From JAAUTT01 sp963846585 (GTDB taxonomy: Bacteria; Bacteroidota; Bacteroidia; Bacteroidales; JAAUTT01): a stretch of 64,000 bases of DNA. The position numbers and the translations under genes were made by a program. Positions 25,465 through 34,199 of this stretch are shown here, piece after piece (position 1 is the stretch's first letter; each line of letters starts with the position of its first letter). The notes beneath the pieces are model-generated. The model did no database searches and had not been told where the DNA came from. It was given only the letters and a program-made list of their open reading frames with translations. The stretch spans positions 1 to 64,000 of the forward strand of contig CAWJWO010000017.1 in the NCBI GenBank assembly GCA_963846585.1, in the 5' to 3' direction.

Positions 25465-27405
25465 ATGATTAAAATAACCTTCCCCGATCAAACAGTCCGT
25501 GAATACCACGAAGGTATTACCGGTTATGAAATTGCAACGCAGCTGAGCAACAGTCTTGCCCGTGAGGTACTTTCCATTACCGTTAACGGAGACCTTTGGG
25601 ATTTGACACGTCCAATTAAAACTGATTCCACTATAAAATTACATACCTGGGACGACGACCAGGGCAAACATGCTTTCTGGCATTCATCAGCCCATCTTAT
25701 GGCCGAGGCTCTTGAAAATATTTATCCGGGCGTTAAATTCGGAATCGGCCCTGCTATTGAAAATGGTTTCTATTACGATGTCGATCTTGGCGGCCAAAGT
25801 ATTTCAGAAGCCGACCTGCCTAAGATAGAATCAAAAATGGCAGAACTTGTAAAAACAAAATCTCCCTACATCCGTTCCGAAGTTACCAAAGCAAATGCAT
25901 TAAAATACTTTAAAGAAAAAGGGGATCAATATAAACTGGAACTCATTAACGATTTGGTTGATGGTACTATTTCATTCTATAAACAGGGTAATTTTACAGA
26001 TCTCTGCCGCGGCCCTCATATACCTGACACAAGCCCGATAAAAGCCATAAAAGTATTATCCCTTGCAGGAGCATATTGGCGCGGAAATGAAAAAAACAAA
26101 CAATTAACCCGTATTTACGGGATTACATTCCCAAAACAAAAAATGCTCGACGAGTACCTCGTAATGCTCGAACAGGCAAAATTGCGCGATCATCGGAAGT
26201 TAGGCCGTGAAATGGAATTATTTATGTTTTCGCAAAAAGTCGGACAAGGCTTGCCAATGTGGTTGCCAAAAGGGACTAAGGTAAGGGAACAACTTGAAAA
26301 CTATTTACGTAAGGTTCAGCAGGAATATGGTTATGAACAGGTAATTACACCACATATAGGCCAAAAGGAATTATACGTTACTTCCGGTCATTACGAAAAA
26401 TATGGAAAGGATTCCTTTAAACCAATTACTACACCTGCCGAAAATGAGGAATTCCTGCTTAAACCCATGAATTGTCCACACCATTGTGAAATTTATAAAT
26501 ACAAACCACATTCATACAAAGATTTACCTGTTCGTTTGGCCGAGTTCGGTACAGTATACCGGTATGAACAGAGCGGTGAATTGCATGGCCTGACGCGTGT
26601 TCGTGGTTTTACGCAGGACGATGCTCATCTATTTTGCAGGCCTGACCAAATTAAAGATGAATTTTGCAAGGTAATAGATATTATTTTCCGTATTTTCAAG
26701 GCACTTGATTTCAAAGACTATATAGCACAGATTTCACTTCGGGACCCATCAAATAAAGAAAAATATATAGGTACTGATGAAAATTGGGAAAAAGCAGAAA
26801 GTGCTATTATTGAAGCTGCTAAAGAAAAAGGCCTTCAAACAACAATAGAAATAGGAGAAGCTGCATTTTACGGCCCCAAACTTGACTTTATGATAAGGGA
26901 TGCTATCGGCAGAAAATGGCAATTGGGTACCATTCAGGTCGATTATAATCTGCCGGAAAGATTTGAACTTGAATACATGGGTTCAGATAATCAAAAACAT
27001 CGTCCTGTAATGATTCATCGTGCTCCTTTTGGATCAATGGAACGATTTGTAGCGGTTTTACTGGAACACACTGCCGGAAAATTCCCGCTTTGGCTTGCAC
27101 CCGACCAGGTAGTTGTCCTTCCTATAAGCGAAAAATATGAGGATTACTCTAAAAAAGTTTTTAATTTTCTAAATAATTGCGATATTCGCACCTTGTTAGA
27201 CGACAGAAATGAAAAGATAGGTAAAAAGATAAGGGACAACGAGTTAAAGAAAATTCCCTATTTAATTATCGTGGGTGAAAAAGAATTAGAAAGCAATTCA
27301 GTAGCTGTCAGAAGACAAGGAGAAGGTGATAAAGGCACCATGAAACTAAATGAATTTGTAAGTTTTATTGAAAATGAGATCAAAGAACAATTAAAAGCTT
27401 TATAA
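25465..27405 (+). CDS. thrS: Threonyl-tRNA synthetase
   Basis: A protein of 646 residues, normal length. Order: TGS domain (1-60, KITFPDQTVREY), the editing/SAD domain with WHSSAHLMAEAL and NFTDLCRGPHIPDT, then the class II catalytic core with zinc ligands in MNCPHHCEIYK, motif 2 (FGTVYRYEQSGELHGLTRVRGFTQDDAH), motif 3 (HRAPFGSMERF), and an anticodon-binding domain (VVVLPISEKYEDY to the end). It charges tRNA-Thr and edits Ser-tRNA-Thr. It heads the classical thrS-infC-rpmI-rplT cluster and has its own promoter and hairpin upstream. Confidence 0.97.
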   Translation: MIKITFPDQTVREYHEGITGYEIATQLSNSLAREVLSITVNGDLWDLTRPIKTDSTIKLHTWDDDQGKHAFWHSSAHLMAEALENIYPGVKFGIGPAIENGFYYDVDLGGQSISEADLPKIESKMAELVKTKSPYIRSEVTKANALKYFKEKGDQYKLELINDLVDGTISFYKQGNFTDLCRGPHIPDTSPIKAIKVLSLAGAYWRGNEKNKQLTRIYGITFPKQKMLDEYLVMLEQAKLRDHRKLGREMELFMFSQKVGQGLPMWLPKGTKVREQLENYLRKVQQEYGYEQVITPHIGQKELYVTSGHYEKYGKDSFKPITTPAENEEFLLKPMNCPHHCEIYKYKPHSYKDLPVRLAEFGTVYRYEQSGELHGLTRVRGFTQDDAHLFCRPDQIKDEFCKVIDIIFRIFKALDFKDYIAQISLRDPSNKEKYIGTDENWEKAESAIIEAAKEKGLQTTIEIGEAAFYGPKLDFMIRDAIGRKWQLGTIQVDYNLPERFELEYMGSDNQKHRPVMIHRAPFGSMERFVAVLLEHTAGKFPLWLAPDQVVVLPISEKYEDYSKKVFNFLNNCDIRTLLDDRNEKIGKKIRDNELKKIPYLIIVGEKELESNSVAVRRQGEGDKGTMKLNEFVSFIENEIKEQLKAL

Positions 27406-27437
27406 ATAATTTATTACTAACCTAAATTTGAATTTAT

Positions 27438-28004
27438 TTGGAAAATAGACCTGCACGAAAGATGCTTAACCTGGCTTCAAGAAATCAAGAACCTAAAAAT
27501 GCTTTAAATGAAGGCATCAGAGCAAAGCAAGTCCGATTAGTTGGCGAAAACATTGTAAACCCGGGAGTTTATTCTACAATTGAAGCGTTGAAAATGGCCC
27601 AGGAGATGGAGCTCGATCTTGTTGAAATATCGCCTGCAGTTGATCCCCCGGTATGTAAAATTATTGATTATCAAAAATTTCTTTATCAACAGAAAAAGAA
27701 ACAGAAGGAAATCAAGGCTAAAACAACAAAAATTGTAATTAAAGAAATTCGTTTTGGCCCTAATACAGACGATCATGACTACAATTTTAAACTAAAACAC
27801 GCTATCAATTTCCTTGAGGACGGTTCAAAAGTTAAAGCTTTTGTATTCTTCAAAGGTCGTTCAATATTATACAAGGAACAGGGTGAAATACTTTTACTCC
27901 GTTTTGCACAGGAACTTGAAGAATATGGTAAAGTTGAACAATTACCAAAACTTGAGGGCAAACGAATGATAATGACTCTTTCGCCTAAACCCAAAAAAAA
28001 GTGA
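27438..28004 (+). CDS. infC: Translation initiation factor IF-3
   Basis: A protein of 188 residues if it starts at the TTG at 27438, or 180 from the in-frame ATG at 27462. The N-domain (NEGIRAKQVRLVGENI, DLVEISPAVDPPVCKIIDYQKF) and linker (QQKKKQKEIKAK) are followed by the C-domain with KEIRFGPNTDDHDYNFKLKHA and FFKGRSILYKEQGE. IF-3 checks start codons and prevents premature subunit joining. Rare start codons on infC are a known autoregulatory device, so a TTG start is plausible here, but conservation does not decide between the two starts. Confidence 0.95.
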   Translation: MENRPARKMLNLASRNQEPKNALNEGIRAKQVRLVGENIVNPGVYSTIEALKMAQEMELDLVEISPAVDPPVCKIIDYQKFLYQQKKKQKEIKAKTTKIVIKEIRFGPNTDDHDYNFKLKHAINFLEDGSKVKAFVFFKGRSILYKEQGEILLLRFAQELEEYGKVEQLPKLEGKRMIMTLSPKPKKK

Positions 28005-28028
28005 TTTTTATAAATTAAATTATATCAT

Positions 28029-28226
28029 ATGCCTAAAATGAAAACAAATTCCGGTGCAAAGAAAAGGTTCACCCTTACCGGCACTGGTAAAATTAAACGT
28101 AAACAAGCGTTTAAAAGCCATATCCTCACTAAAAAAACAACTGTACAGAAACGCCGGTTAACAGGTTTTACTCTTGTACATAAAAGTGACGTAGGAAACG
28201 TTAAACATATGTTGGGATTAAAGTAG
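28029..28226 (+). CDS. rpmI: 50S ribosomal protein bL35
   Basis: A protein of 65 residues with the family signature MPKMKTNSGAKKRFTLTGTGKIKR near the start (in part KTNSGAKKRF, TGTGKIKR) and the KSHILTKKTTVQKRRL segment. It lies 24 bp after infC and before rplT, the universal order for these genes. It is highly basic, as expected for a protein buried in the large subunit. Confidence 0.97.
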   Translation: MPKMKTNSGAKKRFTLTGTGKIKRKQAFKSHILTKKTTVQKRRLTGFTLVHKSDVGNVKHMLGLK

Positions 28227-28280
28227 GCGATTAGGTGATTAGTTATATATTAACAATAATTATTAACCAGAATGACAAGC

Positions 28281-28298
28281 AATAAAGAGTCCTTTATT
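28281..28298 (+). promoter_or_regulatory. Small hairpin in the rpmI-rplT spacer
   Basis: A 7-bp perfect inverted repeat, AATAAAG-AGTC-CTTTATT, lies 32 bp before the rplT ATG. rplT is autoregulated by L20 in other bacteria through leader structures, but this hairpin is too short to be assigned to that role. Confidence 0.2.
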
Positions 28299-28330
28299 TA
28301 GGAACGCTTCCATTCGATAAAATTAAAAAA

Positions 28331-28687
28331 ATGCCAAGATCAGTAAATTCAGTTGCGTCACGGGCAAGACGTAAAAAACTGCTCGCCCTTACGAAAGGAA
28401 ATTTTCTTTCACGTAAAAATGTTTGGACTGTAGCCAAAAACACATGGGAAAAAGGTCAGCAATATGCTTACAGGGACAGAAAAAACAAAAAGAGAAGTTT
28501 CCGCGGATTATGGATACAACGTATTAACGCTGCAGTACGCCCTTACGATTTATCATATTCGGAATTTATAGGAAAGATGAACAAAATGGGTTTAACTCTC
28601 AACCGTAAAACTTTAGCCGATCTGGCTATGAATAACCCTCAGGCATTTGAAGCAGTCGTAAATAAAGTCAAAGAAGCGATGAAGTGA
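28331..28687 (+). CDS. rplT: 50S ribosomal protein bL20
   Basis: A protein of 118 residues. Signatures: PRSVNSVASRARRKKLLALTKG (in part ASRARRKKLL), RDRKNKKRSFRGLWIQRINAAVR (in part RSFRGLWIQRINAA), and LNRKTLADLAMNNPQAF. An early assembly factor of the large subunit, and the last gene of the thrS cluster. The final codons and stop (GCGATGAAGTGA) form the first unit of a GATGAAGT repeat array that continues past the gene. Confidence 0.97.
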   Translation: MPRSVNSVASRARRKKLLALTKGNFLSRKNVWTVAKNTWEKGQQYAYRDRKNKKRSFRGLWIQRINAAVRPYDLSYSEFIGKMNKMGLTLNRKTLADLAMNNPQAFEAVVNKVKEAMK

Positions 28688-28840
28688 TGAAGTGATGAAG
28701 TAAAAATATTATGATGGACTTGGACTTAAGATGAATGAACAAATCATAAGAAGAAGCAATAAATTATTTGAATATGTAAATTAACTAATTATAAACTTAC
28801 CTCATACCTCATCACCTCATCACCTCATCACTTCATCACC
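28674..28840. repeat. GATGAAGT array and its reverse-complement partner
   Basis: Three GATGAAGT units start inside the 3' end of rplT (28674-28702). About 100 bp later, five units of the reverse-complement type, CCTCATCA/CTTCATCA, occupy 28799-28840. The two could pair into a long stem downstream of rplT. Confidence 0.75.
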
Positions 28841-28876
28841 TTTTACTGACAACTAACAACTATTTTGCATTATTAC

Positions 28877-29593
28877 ATGAAGATTGCAATAATCGGATAC
28901 GGAAAGATGGGCAAGGAAATAGAACAGGTTGCCCTTGCAAGGAAACATTCTGTACCTGTTATTATTGACATTAATAATGCAAACGAGTTAACAACGGAAA
29001 ACCTCAAAAAGGCCGGGGTTGCCATTGAATTTTCAAATCCCGGATCGGTGGTAAATAACATTCGTGCATGTTTCGAAGCTAACATCCCGGTAGTTTGTGG
29101 CACTACAGGATGGCTTGAACATTTTGAAACCATAAAAAATGAATGTATCGACGGGAAAAAATCTTTATTCTACTCATCCAATTATAGCCTGGGAATGAAT
29201 ATTTTCTTCAGATTAAACCAGCACCTTGCAAAATTAATGAACAACTTCCCGCAATATGAAGTTGAAATGGAGGAAACCCACCATATTCAAAAACTCGATG
29301 CCCCTTCAGGAACAGCCATAACATTAGCAAAAGATATTCTAAAGGTAATTGATAGGAAAACTATCTGGCAACTTAATGGCCAGGATGAAACCGGCAACCT
29401 GAAAATAAATGCAATCCGCAGGGATACCGTTCCCGGCATACATACAATTAAATACGGATCACCGGAAGATTTAATAGAAATAACCCACAGTGCTAAAAAC
29501 CGTCACGGACTTGCCATAGGTGCAGTTCTGGCTGCTGAGTTCCTTTCTGGAAAAACAGGTGTTTTTTCAATGGACGATTTATTAAAATTATAA
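28877..29593 (+). CDS. dapB: 4-hydroxy-tetrahydrodipicolinate reductase
   Basis: About 238 residues from the ATG at 28877; a start at 28865 would add four. The NAD(P)H motif is IIGYGKMGKEIE. VVCGTTGW is the conserved loop following the Rossmann core. EETHHIQKLDAPSGTAITLAK holds the catalytic HH...K and the substrate-binding segment, and RHGLAIGAVLAAEFL is the family's C-terminal motif. It reduces the DapA product in the diaminopimelate/lysine pathway, needed for peptidoglycan. It shares a transcript with lepB (4 bp gap). Confidence 0.95.
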   Translation: MKIAIIGYGKMGKEIEQVALARKHSVPVIIDINNANELTTENLKKAGVAIEFSNPGSVVNNIRACFEANIPVVCGTTGWLEHFETIKNECIDGKKSLFYSSNYSLGMNIFFRLNQHLAKLMNNFPQYEVEMEETHHIQKLDAPSGTAITLAKDILKVIDRKTIWQLNGQDETGNLKINAIRRDTVPGIHTIKYGSPEDLIEITHSAKNRHGLAIGAVLAAEFLSGKTGVFSMDDLLKL

Positions 29594-29597
29594 ACTT

Positions 29598-30986
29598 ATG
29601 AAAATAATTACCAATAAATATCTGAAATTTGGAATTGCTGCAGTTTTATTCATCTTATGGGTAATATGGGTTGGAAATTTCTGGTTAATTACAGGCTTGC
29701 CAATTATTTTCGACATATATATAAGCAAAAAAGTCAACTGGACCCCGTGGAAGAAAAAAAACCGGAAAAACAGCGCTCTGGTTGAATGGATCGATGCTTT
29801 AATTTTCGCCGTTGTTGCAGTTACCCTTATCAATATTTTCCTTTTCCAGAATTATAAAATCCCGACAGGATCAATGGAAAAATCACTGCTTATAGGCGAC
29901 CATCTTTATGTAACCAAACTAAAGTACGGACCGAAAATCCCCAATACACCAATAGCTTTCCCATTTACACAGAACACCCTGCCATTAACTAAAAGCACCA
30001 AATCCTATCTCGACTGGCCCAACTGGGGGTACAAACGTTTAAAGGGCTTTACTCATATAAAAAATGATGATATTGTTGTATTTAATTTTCCTGATGGTGA
30101 TACGGTGATTTCTGAAATGCCTACACTTGACTATTATGAAGTAGTAAGGCAACATTCCGGCGAACTTATTGAAATGGACAGGCGAAGCAACCGCCCGATA
30201 AAAAGTAGACAGGAATATTTGTCTTTATCAAGAGAAAATATCTGGAACCAGTACAATGTAGTTTCACGGCCTATTGACAGAAGAGATAACTATATCAAGC
30301 GATGTGCCGCTATCCCGGGTGATACCCTTAAAATTGTAGCCGGACAGGCTTATATAAATGGGAAAGCGCAAAAAGTATTCCCTGACATGCAATATAAATA
30401 CAGAGTAATTACTGATAATACTCCCATTAATCCTGAAGCATTGGACCGTCTTGCCATATACCCTATAGACGTTATTGAATCCTCATTTGGTTATGAAATA
30501 TATTTAACAAAAGAAATCGCTGAAAAAATTCGTGGTTTTAAAAATGTAAAATCAGTTGAAAAAATTATAATGCCACAAGGACAATATTCGGATGAAATAT
30601 TCCCTCATAATCCTTCTTATCAATGGAATTTAGATAATTTTGGACCTCTATGGATACCAAAGAAGGGTGTAACCATTAAACTGACGATAAATAACCTTTG
30701 CCTTTATGAACGTATAATTAATACATATGAAGGCAATAAATTGGAAGTTAAAGGGAATGTTATTTATATAAACGACAAACCTGTAGAAACATACACCTTT
30801 AAAATGGACTATTATTTTATGATGGGGGATAACCGTCATAATTCCCTTGATGGCAGATTTTGGGGATTTGTTCCAGAAAATCATATCGTTGGCGCCCCTA
30901 AATTCATTTGGCTTTCACTCGACCCCACAAAGAGCTTCCCTGCAAATATAAGATGGAAAAGGTTTTTTACTCCGGCCTCGGATTGA
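29598..30986 (+). CDS. lepB: Signal peptidase I
   Basis: A protein of 462 residues, long as is usual in Bacteroidota. Two membrane helices (residues 7-35 and about 58-80) precede the catalytic domain. The nucleophile Ser is in YKIPTGSMEKSLLIGDHL. The general-base Lys is in NYIKRCAAIPGDTLKI. Box E is YYFMMGDNRHNSLDGRFWGFVPENHIVG. A large insertion separates the Ser and Lys boxes (about residues 110-225). It cleaves signal peptides at the periplasmic face of the inner membrane, serving the many secreted proteins in this region. A composite of heptad words begins right after the stop codon. Confidence 0.95.
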   Translation: MKIITNKYLKFGIAAVLFILWVIWVGNFWLITGLPIIFDIYISKKVNWTPWKKKNRKNSALVEWIDALIFAVVAVTLINIFLFQNYKIPTGSMEKSLLIGDHLYVTKLKYGPKIPNTPIAFPFTQNTLPLTKSTKSYLDWPNWGYKRLKGFTHIKNDDIVVFNFPDGDTVISEMPTLDYYEVVRQHSGELIEMDRRSNRPIKSRQEYLSLSRENIWNQYNVVSRPIDRRDNYIKRCAAIPGDTLKIVAGQAYINGKAQKVFPDMQYKYRVITDNTPINPEALDRLAIYPIDVIESSFGYEIYLTKEIAEKIRGFKNVKSVEKIIMPQGQYSDEIFPHNPSYQWNLDNFGPLWIPKKGVTIKLTINNLCLYERIINTYEGNKLEVKGNVIYINDKPVETYTFKMDYYFMMGDNRHNSLDGRFWGFVPENHIVGAPKFIWLSLDPTKSFPANIRWKRFFTPASD

Positions 30987-30990
30987 AAAC

Positions 30991-31095
30991 AATGTGCAAA
31001 TTAACAGATGTGCAAATGAAAAGGAACCAGGAACAAAGAGCCAGGAACCAAGACAGAAGACAGAAAACAGAAAAAAAAGATAAAAGATAAAAGAT
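30991..31095 (+). repeat. Composite of four repeat words after lepB
   Basis: In order: TGTGCAAAT-type units (30993-31018), GGAACCAG/AGCCAGG/AACCAAG units (31023-31051), AGACAGA/AGACAGA/AAACAGA (31051-31070), and AAAGATAA/AAAGATAA (31078-31095). The same four words in the same gene-relative order occur in reverse orientation at 37328-37440. Further GATTTGA/TTAAATC-type words and TGGTTCC follow at 31096-31216. Confidence 0.8.
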
Positions 31096-31232
31096 TTGAG
31101 AATCTTGATTTGAGATTTTAAAATTATAAGTTTGGTAGTACTATTTAAATCTTAAATCGCTAATCACAAATCTTAAATCTTAAATCACCTGTCCTGGTTC
31201 CTGGTTCTTGGTCCTTAAAAATTAATCAATCT

Positions 31233-32126
31233 TTGAAAGGTATAATATATTCAGTCATAGCAGCCCTAATGTGGGGTATATTGGCAATTGCACTTAAAGT
31301 ATCGAACAAATACCTGTCAACTCTTGACATTGTCTGGATTAGGTTCGCAATTGCATTTGTAATTATTTTTGCTTTTCATCTCCTTAAACGTCCATATGCA
31401 TTCTCAATATTCAAAAAACCACCTTTAAAGTTAGTAATTGCAACTATCTGCCTGGCTATAAATTATTATGGTTTTATGAAAGGCCTTGAATTGACTACTC
31501 CGTCTACGGCCCAGGTATTCATTCAATTAGGCCCGGTATTATTTGCACTTGCAGGAATATATATTTTCAAAGAGAAGATTACCTGGCAACATATAGTTGG
31601 TTTTATTATTGTAGTAGCCGGATTTGGATTATTCTACCGTGAACAATTAGTGACAACAGTATCACAAAAACAATTGGCTGAAGGTATTATTATGCTTGTA
31701 TTAGCATCAGTTGGCTGGGCAATTTATGCTGTTTATCAGAAAGAATTAACAAAAACCTGGTCAACTAATCAGTTAAACCTGTTTATATATGGGTTTAGCA
31801 CTGTTCTGTTTGCGCCATTTGTTCATTACACAAGTTATGTATCATTAACTTTCGGATCGTGGTTACTTGTTATTTTTCTGGGTTTAAATACCCTTATAGC
31901 ATATGGAGCGATAGCTTTAGCATTTCGGCATCTTGAGGCAAATAAAGTTAGCGTTATAATTATCCTGAATCCTATAATTACATTATTTTTAATGTATATA
32001 TGTAATTTAATGGATGTTACTTGGATAAAACCCGAACATTTTTCTATTATGATGGTTACAGGTGCCTCTATGGCGCTTGGTGGCGGAGTGTTCGTTATCC
32101 TGTTTACCAGTAATAATTCAAAATAA
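31233..32126 (+). CDS. EamA/DMT family transporter
   Basis: A protein of 297 residues with ten membrane helices in two EamA halves (about 1-140 and 150-297). Landmarks are AALMWGILAIALKVS in helix 1, the GLELTTPSTAQVFIQLGPVLFALAGIYIFKEKITWQ segment ending half 1 (in part FIQLGPVLFAL and FKEKITW), and IALAFRHLEANKVSVIIILNPIITLFLMY in half 2. Such carriers usually export amino acids or metabolites; the substrate cannot be predicted. It starts with TTG at 31233, because no suitable ATG exists near the first helix. It is flanked on both sides by heptad arrays. Confidence 0.8.
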   Translation: MKGIIYSVIAALMWGILAIALKVSNKYLSTLDIVWIRFAIAFVIIFAFHLLKRPYAFSIFKKPPLKLVIATICLAINYYGFMKGLELTTPSTAQVFIQLGPVLFALAGIYIFKEKITWQHIVGFIIVVAGFGLFYREQLVTTVSQKQLAEGIIMLVLASVGWAIYAVYQKELTKTWSTNQLNLFIYGFSTVLFAPFVHYTSYVSLTFGSWLLVIFLGLNTLIAYGAIALAFRHLEANKVSVIIILNPIITLFLMYICNLMDVTWIKPEHFSIMMVTGASMALGGGVFVILFTSNNSK

Positions 32127-32154
32127 CCTTTATACCCATTATTATTTTTGAATT

Positions 32155-32384
32155 AAGATTCGAGATTCTAGATTTAAGATTTTAGATTTTAGATTGGCGA
32201 TTAGCGATTGGCGATTGGCGATTTGTGATTATAAATTTTATTACGGAATCCAAATCTTAATTCCCGAATCTTAAATCTGGATTCTTAAATTCCTTCTGTC
32301 CTCTGTCCTCTGTCCTCTGTCCTCTGTCCTCTGTCTTCTTTCTTTTATCTTTTATCTTTTATCTTTCATCTCTCATCTTATATC
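32155..32384. repeat. Mixed heptad arrays (GATTTTA, GATTGGC, CTGTCCT, TTTTATC)
   Basis: Between the convergent transporter and oxidoreductase genes: AGATTTTAGATTTT units and three GATTGGC units (32155-32222), reverse-complement type AATCTTAA units (32252-32290), six CTGTCCT units (32292-32338), and TTTTATC/TTTCATC/TCTCATC units (32341-32384) that run into the stop codon of the next gene. Confidence 0.85.
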
Positions 32385-32927
32385 TTACATCTTTTTCACA
32401 GTCTTCATTCCATGTAACAATGCCTCCCTGTTTTGGGGTATCGTATGATGATGTCTGGCGGGTAAAGATTTTCCCAATCCCTTTATAATATTATCGAGTT
32501 CAACAACAGGTTTAATTTTCAAAAATGCTCCCAGAACTATCATATTAAACGATTTAGCCATTGATAACCGTAAAGCATCCTTAGATGCATCAACAAAATA
32601 AATATCAATATCAGTCCTTACAGGATAACGAGTTATGCCATTATCGTCAAATAAAAGTGTCCCGCCTTTTTTCACCATTGGTTCAAACTTATCAAGCGAT
32701 TGTTGGTTTAAAATAATTGCCGTATCGAATTCATTCAGTATTGGAGAACTTATACGTTCATCCCCTAAAATAACTGTTACATTTGCTGTACCTCCCCGCA
32801 TCTCGGGACCATAGGAAGGCATCCAGCTCACCTCCATATTTTGAATCATCCCGGAGTATGCTAAAATTTTACCCATCGACAGTACTCCCTGTCCACCAAA
32901 TCCGGCTATAATAATCTCTTCAGTCAT
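32385..32927 (-). CDS. 2-oxoacid:ferredoxin oxidoreductase, gamma subunit
   Basis: A protein of 180 residues with the gamma-domain signature EIIIAGFGGQGVLSMGKILAYSGM at the N-terminus (in part GFGGQGVLSMGK), then PSYGPEMRGGTANVTVILGD and LNQQSLDKFEPMVKKGG. The gamma subunit joins alpha and beta in 2-oxoglutarate, 2-oxoisovalerate or indolepyruvate ferredoxin oxidoreductases. It is last in the operon that carries delta, alpha and beta. Kor- or Vor-type cannot be decided from this subunit. Its stop codon runs into a TTTTATC-type array. Confidence 0.88.
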   Translation of the reverse strand: MTEEIIIAGFGGQGVLSMGKILAYSGMIQNMEVSWMPSYGPEMRGGTANVTVILGDERISSPILNEFDTAIILNQQSLDKFEPMVKKGGTLLFDDNGITRYPVRTDIDIYFVDASKDALRLSMAKSFNMIVLGAFLKIKPVVELDNIIKGLGKSLPARHHHTIPQNREALLHGMKTVKKM

Positions 32928-32938
32928 ATTAAATTAGT

Positions 32939-33203
32939 TGTTAGTTGTTAGTTGTTGGTTGTTAGTATATATAGTTTATTTGTTTATGTGTTTATGCGTT
33001 TATTTGATTAATAAGTTTATAAGGTTTATAAAGTTATAAAGATTATAGGTTTTAGGTGTCTAGTAGCCTACGATTTTAGATTCTGGATTTAAGATTTGTG
33101 ATTTAAAATCTAATAATTTTTACTTTGGTCAAATTTTCTAAATCTTAATTCTCAATTCTAGATTCTAAAATCTCAAATCTTTTATCTTTTATCTTTTATC
33201 TTA
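32939..33203. repeat. Heptad arrays between gamma and beta subunit genes
   Basis: AGTTGTTAGTTGTTAG units occur at 32939-32967. GATTTTAGATTCTGGATTTAAGATTTGTGATTT at 33070-33105 (given as words GATTTTA/GATTTAA) is followed by the complementary AAATCTTAATTCTC...TCTAAAATC words at 33139-33178. TTTTATC units at 33179-33203 run into the end of the beta gene. The gene-relative position matches other loci. Confidence 0.75.
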
Positions 33204-33986
33204 TGCTATTTTTTTTACCAACACCCCATCCACCTTGATATCTCCCAATGGATAATATGGTAACATATTTTTTTCCAGCCATTTATTCGATTGGTTTGGA
33301 GTTAGTTTCCAGTTAGAATTACAATTAGAAACAATTTCAATAAATGAAACTCCCCGATTAAGTTTTTGATTTTCAAATCCTTTCCTTATTGCCTTCTTTG
33401 CTTTATTAACATTCACAGCATTATGAACTGAATGTCTGGTCACATAATAAGTACCTTCAAGTTGAGCCACCATTTCTGTTATCCTGAGAGGATGTCCCAT
33501 TGTATGTACATCTCTCCCTTTGGGTGAGGTGGTAGTTAACATACCTTCAATACTTGTCGGAGCCATTTGACCTCCAGTCATTCCATAAATTCCATTATTT
33601 ACAAAAATTATTGTTATGTTTTCTCCACGATTGCATGTATGGATTGTTTCAGAAGTCCCTATAGCAGCAAGGTCTCCATCTCCCTGGTATGTAAACACAT
33701 ATTTATCAGGAAGTACTCTTTTAATTGCTGTTGCTACTGCAGGAGCCCTCCCGTGTGCAGCACCAGTCATATCCAATTCCATAAATTCATAAGCCAATAC
33801 TGCACATCCAACAGGTGCCACTCCTATAGTTTCCGACTGTATGCCCATTTCCTGGATTACCTCCATTATAATTTTATGCGTGGTACCATGACCACATCCG
33901 GGACAAAAAGAAAGAACTTTATCATTTAACAAAGCTGATTTCTTGTACACAAGGTTTTCGGGTTGTATTATTTCGTTAATTTCCAT
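33201..33986 (-). CDS. 2-oxoacid:ferredoxin oxidoreductase, beta (TPP-binding) subunit
   Basis: A protein of 261 residues. SFCPGCGHGTTHKII is the conserved N-terminal CPGCGH segment. The TPP/Mg motif is GDGDLAAIGTSETIH...NITIIFVNNGIYGMTGGQMAPT. It binds thiamine pyrophosphate and, with the alpha subunit, carries out oxidative decarboxylation of a 2-oxoacid to its acyl-CoA with ferredoxin reduction. The length and the MAPTSIEG and PKGRDV loops fit the multi-subunit KorB/VorA class rather than the fused pyruvate:ferredoxin oxidoreductase. Confidence 0.9.
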   Translation of the reverse strand: MEINEIIQPENLVYKKSALLNDKVLSFCPGCGHGTTHKIIMEVIQEMGIQSETIGVAPVGCAVLAYEFMELDMTGAAHGRAPAVATAIKRVLPDKYVFTYQGDGDLAAIGTSETIHTCNRGENITIIFVNNGIYGMTGGQMAPTSIEGMLTTTSPKGRDVHTMGHPLRITEMVAQLEGTYYVTRHSVHNAVNVNKAKKAIRKGFENQKLNRGVSFIEIVSNCNSNWKLTPNQSNKWLEKNMLPYYPLGDIKVDGVLVKKIA

Positions 33987-34002
33987 GTCATTTAGTGCTT
34001 GG

Positions 34003-34199
34003 TTATTAGTGCTTAGTGCTTAGTGCAAAGTTACTAGTTGTTAGTTGTTAGTTGTTAGTTGTCAGTTGCTAGTTGTTAGTAAAAAAAAAGTATTTTATCC
34101 TCATTTTCAAATTTGCACATTTTCAAATTTTCAAATTATTTTCATGTCCTTTTTCACGTCTCATGTCTTTTATCTTCTATCTTCTATCTTTTATCATTT
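34003..34199. repeat. Heptad arrays between beta and alpha subunit genes
   Basis: GTGCTTA/GTGCTTA words (34008-34025), six GTTAGTT words (34034-34078), TTTCAAAT octads with a TTTGCACA word (34104-34137), CATGTCC/CACGTCTCATGTC words (34143-34169) and TTTTATC/TTCTATC words (34168-34197) that run into the alpha gene end. Confidence 0.75.
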
